NCBI GenBank assembly: GCA_030374765.1
Contig: JARGXX010000095.1
Span: 992,001 to 1,056,000, forward strand
Source: Agarophyton chilense
Lineage: Eukaryota > Rhodophyta > Florideophyceae > Gracilariales > Gracilariaceae
Direction: 5' to 3'
DNA length: 64,000 nucleotides
Part shown: positions 56,514 through 64,000 of the stretch, piece after piece
Layout of the letters: every line of letters begins with the position of its first letter
Position numbering within the stretch: position 1 is the stretch's first letter
Translations under genes and position numbers: made by a program
The notes under the pieces: generated by a model
Told to the model about the DNA's origin: nothing
Databases searched by the model: none
The model's input: the letters and a program-made list of their open reading frames with translations, nothing else

Positions 56514-57179
56514 TGTAGTATTCTACTTTGTCGGGGAATCCGATATGTTGGTTTTTCGCGAAGTCGCGGTGGGAACTCACAAGGGAGTGATGTCATCAAA
56601 CTTGTTATATGAAACGGTACACCGCGTAGGATGCCTAGAGGCAGAATGTCTTATTGGGACACGTGGTATCACGAGTGGAGTGGCTTGCAACGGCGCATGT
56701 AGTGGCAATCCACGTGGCTGGTTTTACTACCCTTTGTAGCTAGACGTCCATTAGGGACCGTACCCATACAGTGGTGTGGCGAAGTGGCTGACCACTGGGT
56801 GTTATTTACGTATTATTTGGGCACTCACCCTGGCACACAGTATATAGTGTACCAGAGGTGAGCGCCGACTCCAAATAAAGGAGACAACATGGGAATCATG
56901 ACTATTCTGTTCCTCGCTTAGGATTCCTTAACCGGAGATCCGGACGAGCTATAATAGATACTCAGCCCCAAACCACTTCACGAGCCGTCTCGTGCGCACG
57001 TTCCATCAATATTTTACAGTTGCACTGTTCACCCTCGCTGGCGAGTAGTGGCCTTACACCCCACTTCCAGCTCGCTGGTGTTGTAGCTCTACCACCCCTT
57101 TTCTTTCACCGCAAGCGACCCATCGGCAGTCCGAACGCTGTCGCAGGTGTCTGCTCTCTCCGTTAGAGCGGATGCTACA
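56514..57179 (+). repeat. 3' LTR of element 2
   Basis: 666 bp, starting TGTAGTAT and ending GCTACA, direct repeat of 46423-47089. Differences are concentrated in the first 180 bp, and the remainder is nearly identical. The hairpin lies at 56820-56866. Confidence 0.93.
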
Positions 57180-57184
57180 GAAAG

Positions 57185-58330
57185 AGAAGCCGAAAAGACC
57201 GCAAAAGAGAAGGGGCTAGAGGATAGTTTTGATGGCGGCTTTTGTAAGTTTCATTCTTGTTTCGAGATGGATATCTGCAGACGAGAGGGGGATAGCGTCT
57301 GCTTTGGGGGTAGATGCGGTGGGTTGGAAGGAAGTTGGGAGGCAAGTGACGAGGATGATTTTTTGAGGGATGCATTTTCGCCTGCAGGATTCCGAGAAGT
57401 TAAGGAGGTTAATGTGAACGGGGCAGAAGGTGACGGAGAAGGCTTTGAAAGAGGTGGAGGACTTGTCCAAGTCGAGCTGTATGAAGCCATTGAAGGAGTA
57501 TTTTCTGGTTGTGGGAGGGAAGTACCATATGAGTTTGTTGTTCTTGGACTGCGTAATGGCAGATATAAGTGCGGGGAAGGTGTTGTGCTCGAGGGAAGCG
57601 GCCATGTGGTGAGAGAAAGGGGAGAACCCGATTGTGGCTTTTGGGTGATGGGGTGGAAGAAGGTGTTGTGGTGGTGTGCGAGGGAGAGCTGATGCTTGAA
57701 GACATCGATTGGGTTTTTGAGGTACACGGTTGTGGAGAAGCCCTTGGAAGAGTCTGTGATGGAGTGTGAAAAGAAGCCGAAGGAACCGATGCGGTATTTG
57801 AAGAGGTTTTCCTGGAGGTCAATGCATTGGCGGGCGGAGGAGATGGTTTTCTAGAAATCTGACTTGGAGAAGCTTGGGTCGCTGAAATTGGCGATGATCT
57901 CGTCCAATTTTTTGTTTCCGTGGTTGGAAGCGATGAAAAAGATGTATAGGAAGAGCTTCTTTATTTGTAGGTGTTCGGAGATGAGGTTGTAGGGGGCATC
58001 GGGGAGGGGAAGGAGGATGATATGGAGCAGAGAGGACTGTTAGCGATGTGCTTTATTTCTGCAGTGTGGATGGAGAGAGCATGTTGCTGGTGGTGGTAGG
58101 AGTCTTTGTCTGCGAGGAGAACGTTCTCAGAGAAGCGGTTTGAGGAGGTGAGAGAGGCGTAGACCTTAGGCGTAGACTTATGGCGGTTTGTGCGTGGGGG
58201 GAAGTGGGTAATGGCTGGTGGGGGCGTCCGTTTTGTGTGGGAGAGCCGGTCAGGGTACCTGCGTCTGTGACGCTGTCGTGCAGGGGGCGTGCGGGCGAAG
58301 AAGGAGCAAAGGTAAAACTAGCAACGAGGC
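57185..58330 (-). pseudogene. Orphan decayed gene, 5' part (split by element 2)
   Basis: Minus-strand protein-like text in switching frames, beginning near an ATG at about 58330. Examples: STPKVYASLTSSNRFSENV, IKKLFLYIFFIASNHGNKK, LDEIIANFSDPSFSK, ENLFKYRIGSFGFFSHS, VYLKNPIDVFKHQLSL, and SKNNKLIWYFPPTTRKYSF. It runs into element 2 at 57184 and resumes at 46422 on the far side. At least two frameshifts and one stop are visible on this side alone. No family recognised. Confidence 0.45.
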
Positions 58331-59180
58331 ATGGTGTGAAATGCTGCGGTGATTTGAGTAGAAAGAAGGGAAAGGAAGTAGTGGGGGAGTAGAGGTTATG
58401 ACGAACGGGCTGTGGTGATAATTACACGGGTAGAGTTTTGAGTCATGCAGTTCACGTGATGCAGGGTTGTCAGGAGGAGTCCAGACGTACTGCGGGCTCT
58501 GAAACCTGCGTTGTGGTAGAATAAGAGTTTAGCTGTTTGCCGCCGACATGCCAGATTTTGATTCCTATTTGGATATTTATTGCTATTGCCAGGCTTCAAT
58601 TACAATTACGCGAACGTGAGTGAGGATTCCGAAATTGTGAAATACAAGCCCGATTTTTAGTATGCACACCTGATTAGGGCTCGCACAAACTTCATATTAT
58701 GCAGTTGTGTGATAGTTCAGTATCCCGAACAGCGAACAACTTTGAATGAGTGAAGTTATTTTGAGAAAACTTGGACCTGCAAAAATGAAAGAATTCATGG
58801 GTTTTCTAATCATTCTAAATCGTCCATTTTTGACACTTAAACTAGCATTCCGAAAACACAGACGCCGCCGCCGAAACTTTTTCTGTTGTGTATCTCAGCA
58901 TTTCGGAGGCTCATTCACTGTTCGTAGCGCGGTTCCTCAGTGGAATACTGCTGCAAACATCATGAACGTTATGCTTAATGTGAGGAACTTCCATCAGTAC
59001 ATTTTCACATATGTGTATAATGAACGAAGCACATATACTGAACAATAATATTCGATTGTTACCGGCATAACCATGTGTATTATTCTGTCCACCGGGCTCG
59101 AACACAGACCAGCACAGGAAGCCAACTCATACAGCCCCAGCCCGTGCAGTATTTCTTTGCAGAGCGGGAACAGGCTCGGT
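58331..59180. other. Region without a recognised gene
   Basis: A 100-codon plus-strand frame at 58746-59048 has a basic run (RKHRRRRRNFF) but no known motif. Nothing else is supported. Confidence 0.4.
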
Positions 59181-59182
59181 AT

Positions 59183-60190
59183 TTAAAGGTGAAAGAATCC
59201 AGGGAACGGTATCAACCATTCATGAACTATGAGCTCATCACAGAGTTCACGACTGTGCCGGTTTCGCTTCGAATCGAGATATGAACTTCTCCGTATATTT
59301 CCAATCATCTTGTACGTGGGCTGGTCGCCATGGACCACAACAGAATTTGGACATCCAGGCTGCCCATGTTTTAGAAAATACTTAAGCCGCTTCATATTAT
59401 CATAAATTTTGAGAATGTCTGCTGCACTCACGCGGAAAACACCAATAAGCAACACATGCTGTTGCGGCAAAGATGGATCGTTAACATGTAAGTCACTGTG
59501 ATGTTTGGAGCAAGAAAGAAGCTGCTATATTTCACACCATAGTGCTTACTGTTCGACCGATCGTCACCTCACAGACGAAGCGAGTTCTGCGTTGCCGTTG
59601 CACATCCAAGCTGCTCACGTTTTTGTAAACCCCTAAACTCCGGAAACCATGTCACAAAACTGCTCTACTATGCAATCATCTTCGAGAGATGTAAATGATG
59701 ATACAAACGGAACCCTTTACCTTGATGAAAAGCTTGGTTGCAGCCATTTCTATTGTGGTGTACTTTCGTCTCCATCATGACAATCATGACACAAACGCGT
59801 CCTCTTCGGGGCCTGAAGAATACCCTTTGTAGCGGTGTCGCTTACAATGAGCAGCTGCTTCCCTGCCGCTTTCACACTGGGCGATGGCAGTACGTCAAAA
59901 TTATCTATCTGAACCGTTACAATCTTTTCTGCAATCTTCTCGTAGAATACACCTTGGGAAGGCTGTCCTCGCTCAGACACTAGTCGCATCCTAAAAGTAA
60001 GAGTGCTTTCATATGGTATTGTCAGAGTACGAGCATGCAACACATCTGCTGGAGAGGGGATTGATTCAGAAATACCTGCTATTGAAAGCGTCATGGTCAG
60101 CGGCCCAACGGACAAGCGGGAATGGGTGTCTGCCATTTGCTCCAAAACCTTAAACGTTTTGAGGCATACCAGGAACGCGTTGAAAACAGC
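59183..60190 (-). pseudogene. GDQ-motif mobile-element protein fossil
   Basis: Two minus-strand blocks appear to belong together. The upstream block (59820-60170) reads LTMTLSIAGISESIPSPADV, then VTVQIDNFDVLPSP, and ends at a donor-like GTAAGC. The downstream block (59183-59470) reads LLIGVFRVSAADILKIYDNM, then VVVHGDQPTYKMI and VHEWLIPFPGFFHL. A GDQ-T motif followed by a P-x-PG-x-FH-L motif, after a D-N-F/V-D segment, recalls DUF6589-like proteins of eukaryotic mobile elements. Between the blocks the frame is lost. Assignment is by remembered motif pattern only. Confidence 0.4.
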
Positions 60191-60310
60191 CTAATTCGTC
60201 CGCAGGAATCTGTTTCTTGTCATTACAAACTGGAAAAATGGAATGCAACTTTTTTCCAATGGTGTCAGCCTCCGTCTTCTAGCAAGCAACACTGTTGTTC
60301 GAGGCCATAT

Positions 60311-60766
60311 CTAGAACGGTAGAGGAACAAAATGGAGCAGAAATGCACAAAACTTTTTTAAAGAGACATTATTTACCAAGAGCATAATCATCTTCCTTCT
60401 CAAAAAACGACGATACATATTAGACAGTTGTTTTCTTTTCTTTCGCCGAAGTAAAACAACTTCATCACCTGAAAAAAGAGAAATCACTCTTCTTAATGAG
60501 TAACACATAGAAGTGTTGGCAGCGTAACAAAGCTGCTTCCTCGTTAAACAGCAAAGATACATACCACGTGATGCTATAACAGGACCTATTCTAGACTCAA
60601 TAGTTTTGGAACAAACATTCCTGTCAATTCGAGCTTTTTGAGAGTTTATGATGGGACGGAAAGAAACCACAGATCCAACAAAAAGAAAACGAACGGAGAG
60701 CACTTCTTGAAAATGAACAATTAAAGGCGACTTGAGCTTGCAGACCTCCTCGAAAACCATACTCAT
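60311..60766 (-). pseudogene. Possible exon cluster upstream of the GDQ-motif fossil
   Basis: Minus-strand frame of 151 codons. It contains an apparent intron (GTATGTAT at about 60566 to TTTTTTCAG at about 60471). After that comes a basic segment (VVLLRRKKRKQLSNMYRRF), then another donor-like GTAAATAAT and an acceptor-like TTCTAG at about 60311. It may be the 5' part of the gene whose remains lie at 59183-60190, which would then be a spliced element gene, or it may be chance. Confidence 0.3.
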
Positions 60767-61661
60767 TTCACGTTGGTATCACGATTTCCAGTCTTTGAGG
60801 TCCAAAGCGTAAAATATGCAACATACAAAAAATCTGTTCGCAACAAAGACTAATGCTACATTTTCTAATTTTAGCTTCTTTCTATGGACATGTTTTCAAG
60901 TATCATGACGACAGGTTCCGCAAGCAATTTTTTTTTCAACAAATTTCCAATTCAATATGCCTGCAGAATGACTCTGCACATATTCCCTCAAATCTATCGT
61001 ACTTTCGGGAGGCATTCTAACAACTCTCTTTATTGTTCTTACACTTGCACAGCTATTGTCGCGAAAAATGCAGGATCCATCCGTCTTTTTATTAACTGCT
61101 ACATCGAAAGAAAAACATATATTGAATAAATGGCGTATTTGGTTGTGATATAAAGAGCAGGGGCGGAACCGAGAAATGTTAGAAAGAACAAACTTTCTTT
61201 AATCTTCCCTCATTCCAGCGCTAGTTTCAATTTTTTTGGCCAAATATATTTTTGGTACGTACACTGTACAGAAAAGCATTTAAGAGGTTAAGGTTCAATG
61301 GGGGTCGTAATTGTACTCACTAAATATAGCCACGGCATTGTTCTGGTTTTGAGAGGCCAATATGCAAGCACACAAACCAAGTGCTGAACCAACGGCGGAA
61401 ATTGAGAACATCGACATATTCAGGCTTACGATAGATCTCGCACGCATTTAATGCACGAATATGCAAAACCACGATTTCAACGTATATTTCAATCATTTGA
61501 TAGAAAATAGAGTAAATAGTTAAATCCATAACATATAAGCATTTATTAATCAAATACGTAGACAACGTCCAATCTAATTGACAAGATCAACTAACAACGC
61601 ACATAATGTGCAAATGCACAGTAGTAAATTTTCCTTCATTTACGGCTCAATTGTTTCGTCA
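60767..61661. other. AT-rich spacer
   Basis: Short AT-driven frames only. Contains nothing I can assign; may be non-coding parts of the flanking transposon fossils. Confidence 0.4.
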
Positions 61662-62831
61662 TCAGAACCAGCTGCTCTGCAAAACACCGTATTCGAGCGA
61701 CGCTCGAGCCTTATTTCGGTATTTCGGTTGAGGAAGCTTCCTTTTCCTCGTAATATTATCTCCGATTGTATATTGCCGATTTTTCAATTGCTGATAGAAC
61801 ACAGAATCTTCACTTTGTATCGGATAGATCCCAATGTAAAAATTAGTCAGACCAACACCAATCTTAAAAATAGAATAATAAAGATTGTGGGTCCACCTGA
61901 ACGTATTAGACAAAATTGCTTACAACTGACAAAGACGCCCGAAATAATTCTTAACGATAATTCTGTCTGGAGATATGTTCTTGTGTTTCAGTTCTTCAAC
62001 TAGAGAAAAAACCATAAATTGGGTTTTTTTGGATTAATAGCTCTGATAAAAGTGCTCTGCGCCTTGATACCCTATATTCAATAAAATTTCCCATGAACTA
62101 GAATACTCCTCTGAAATAATTCCTTCATCCACGATGTTATACTCTCTTATCTTTTTCTATACTGTACTGTTGTGAAAATTATTATTTTCAAAAAATATAT
62201 CAATATCAGATGTTGAACCCGGATATGACTTGATACAATTAACAGTCACACCATTCGGTACGACTGAAACTTCAGTCTACAAACCATACAGTTTATGATT
62301 TCAACTTAAATATTTTTCCCATCCTGTAGATAACCGCTAGGTCGAAACGACTGTTGAAAAGTAACATCAAATGCATATCGGGTGTAAGCAAAATTGTTAA
62401 AAATTGTTCTTTTGTTGAACTTTTTTTCCGTAAGGCCATGAATCGATGATATTTTCGATATTCTTTTCGAAAACATGATCAGAAATTAATAAAAGAAATT
62501 TAGTTATCATGCGTTCGAATGATGCCGTTTTCATTCAAAAAAAATTTGATAAAAAAGTCCACTGTCCCCCGTGCTTCAAAACAGTTAGACTCATGAAAAA
62601 TGAATCCTTCGCAGAATAATGATACTTTTTTCCTGGGACGGTTTTCCAATTTTGAACTATATAGTCTGACACAGTATACCAAAGTTTTTGGAATTCAACA
62701 GCATAGAAATTTGCCATTTCCTTAATAGTTTTTGATCCTTCTTGTTCGTAAAAGGTATCGAAACTTGGATGCCCGGAATTATTGTTTTCGTCACTGTTTG
62801 AGTGAATTGGGAGCTGTGAATAATTTTCCAA
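61662..62831 (-). pseudogene. DDE transposase fossil (DDE_Tnp_4/Harbinger-like)
   Basis: The minus strand from 62831 reads GSKTIKEMANFYAVEFQKLW, then SAKDSFFMSLTVLKHGGQW, the N-terminal helix-turn-helix region common in eukaryotic DDE_Tnp_4-type transposases. After frame breaks it gives YAFDVTFQQSFRPSG (about 62320-62370, first catalytic Asp region), then SPDRIIVKNYFGRLCQL (about 61915-61965), then LYYSIFKIGVGLTNFYI and KNRQYTIGDNITRKRKL. In related proteins the last catalytic motif reads E-N-Y-F-G; here it is K-N-Y-F-G. Several stops confirm it is dead. Terminal inverted repeats were not found. Confidence 0.65.
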
Positions 62832-64000
62832 TTATGCTCGGCGGTTAATGAAAACTTCTGATAGTAAGTTTAGGGCTATAGAAGCATCAGAATGTGATAA
62901 ATTGGCCATTAGAAGAATTGTAGAAGAAAATGAAATATATGTTTATATGAGAATTCCAGTAGTGATTCAATAGGATGCTGGATACCTGCGATGTTCCTCA
63001 GCCCTCTACGTTTTTTTTGGTTTTACACTGTTCAGGGGCTATTGTCAGTACATACTGATTGCTAATGCTTTCATTTTGTACATGTGTGAACAATAAACAA
63101 CTGTATTGTTGTGTACAAACTGCATTCTTCATTATGTAATTCTCATTTATTGTACGTAGTACAATAGCGCTGGCTGTTATGGCATTGTTGCTGACATATA
63201 CAGTGTTTGTCAGTAATTGAAAAGTAGGTCTAATGCAAGGAAAGATAGCTGTCCGTATCTTCTATTATCAGAAATGATACTCCAACCAGTTTTTGTAGAT
63301 CGGCATTCGGTAAAAAACTAAAAAAAAGTCCTTGCCCTTTACCTCCAAAAAGGTTTGATAGAGGTGATGTGTTCACACTTTGTCTTTCGGTAAGCGGTGG
63401 TTTGGTGAAACAGACTACAGAGGTAGAGCGGCAACTAGTGTCTATACGACCGATTGCCTCATGTCAGGTCAATTGGTGTCATATGAAGCCATTTTTTTTT
63501 CTTTCTAACTAGGAAAAAAAGAAATCTAAAAGCTCTGCATAACTAGAAAATATTGCCAAACACTCTTCTTTTGATGGTCTCAACATTTGAAGTATGCATT
63601 ACTAGATGATTGAAAGAGATATTTCCTTTCGACTTGTTTTTTTGGGATCGTTTGAGGCCAAAAACATTTAGTTGTTTAATTTGCGACTGTTTAAGTTTGC
63701 TACACCAAAATTATATCGTTTTAGAGAAGATTATTAAAGCTCGGTTTGACTAGATTCCCGAGGCTTTTCGTTAATCATAAAGATGTATGGTTTTCAATCT
63801 GGTTTTCTTTTTTTCTGCTCTAAATTTGAAAATTAATATCTCGAATGCATATCATTTACTTTTTATGAGAATTTTTGGCCTCATCTGAGGTCAAGTTTTG
63901 GGGCTTGTAGACACTAAATGGTTGCCCACAGGTTTTGCAGGCGTTTTTTTAAAGTGAAAAACGAAGGTGGGCAGGTATTTGGTAGAAAGACTGCTGATCT
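62832..64000. other. AT-rich region without a gene
   Basis: No frame of interest. A 17-bp perfect palindrome (ATTGTAC-GTA-GTACAAT) lies at 63149-63165, in text with other GTACA/TGTAC motifs. A TACAGTG sequence near 63198 resembles mariner-type ends, but no partner is seen before the window ends. Confidence 0.4.

Larger units (their letters stand above)
46423..57179 (+). mobile_element. Ty3/gypsy LTR retrotransposon, element 2 (decayed)
   Basis: About 10.76 kb with LTRs of 667 and 666 bp and a perfect 5-bp target duplication, GAAAG, at 46418-46422 and 57180-57184. It has the same gene order as element 1, in the opposite orientation: PBS, gag, protease, RT, RNase H, integrase, chromodomain-like tail, antisense gene, polypurine tract, 3' LTR. 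Gag-pol has several stops and at least three frame changes. It belongs to the same family as element 1 by LTR and protein similarity but is a clearly diverged copy. It inserted into a decayed minus-strand orphan gene. Confidence 0.95.

Noticed and set aside
57147..57692. 181-codon plus-strand frame beginning in the 3' LTR of element 2
   Set aside because: Starts inside the LTR and overlaps minus-strand text that reads better as protein; most likely a shadow.
1..64000. CRISPR array, bacterial operon signals, tRNA or rRNA genes
   Set aside because: No regularly spaced repeats, no Shine-Dalgarno-linked gene strings and no cloverleaf or rRNA sequence noticed; the genome is clearly eukaryotic.

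Overview
The window is nuclear DNA of an intron-poor eukaryote. A compact island of long, mostly uninterrupted protein genes (about 1-20 kb) is followed by about 44 kb of decayed mobile DNA. Only one intron is evident in seven genes, intergenic gaps are short, and the repeat-rich remainder is dominated by Ty3/gypsy LTR elements with chromodomain-like tails. This fits a florideophyte red alga of the Chondrus kind. The taxon is my inference; nothing in the sequence names it.

Gene island, 1-19.9 kb: a Bax inhibitor-1 family membrane protein (+), a sphingolipid delta4-desaturase-like protein (-), a full-length ABCB half-repeat transporter with one 135-bp intron (+), a gene with weak AhpD/carboxymuconolactone-decarboxylase-like motifs (+), two divergently transcribed paralogous type II membrane glycosyltransferase-like proteins (GT-A-like plus HtrL/YibB-like domains; - and +), and a second paralogue of the AhpD-like gene (+).

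Decayed region, 19.9-29.3 kb: no confident host gene. It holds an inverted pair of about 270-bp repeats 3.2 kb apart, one orphan 226-codon frame, a Cys-rich tail of a transposon-type protein, and a GC-shifted block.

Two related gypsy elements follow. Element 1 (29353-40271) carries gag-pol on the minus strand; element 2 (46423-57179) carries it on the plus strand and has a perfect 5-bp target duplication, GAAAG. Both have gag with a zinc knuckle, protease, reverse transcriptase, RNase H, integrase and a chromodomain-like tail, all broken by stops and frameshifts. Both also carry, between pol and the 3' LTR, a conserved gene of about 560-608 codons on the opposite strand. It has no recognised family, contains only nonsense changes and no frameshifts, and its stop codons fall at different sites in the two copies. 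I consider this the most interesting system in the window.

Element 2 sits inside a decayed minus-strand orphan gene (about 58.3-57.2 kb continuing at 46.4-44.3 kb), which converges on a plus-strand coiled-coil orphan gene (42.8-44.2 kb). Other fossils are a Tc1/mariner transposase end (40.45-40.64 kb), a GDQ-motif mobile-element protein (59.2-60.2 kb) and a DDE transposase (61.7-62.8 kb) whose apparent third catalytic acidic residue is replaced by lysine. I saw no tRNA, rRNA or CRISPR array.
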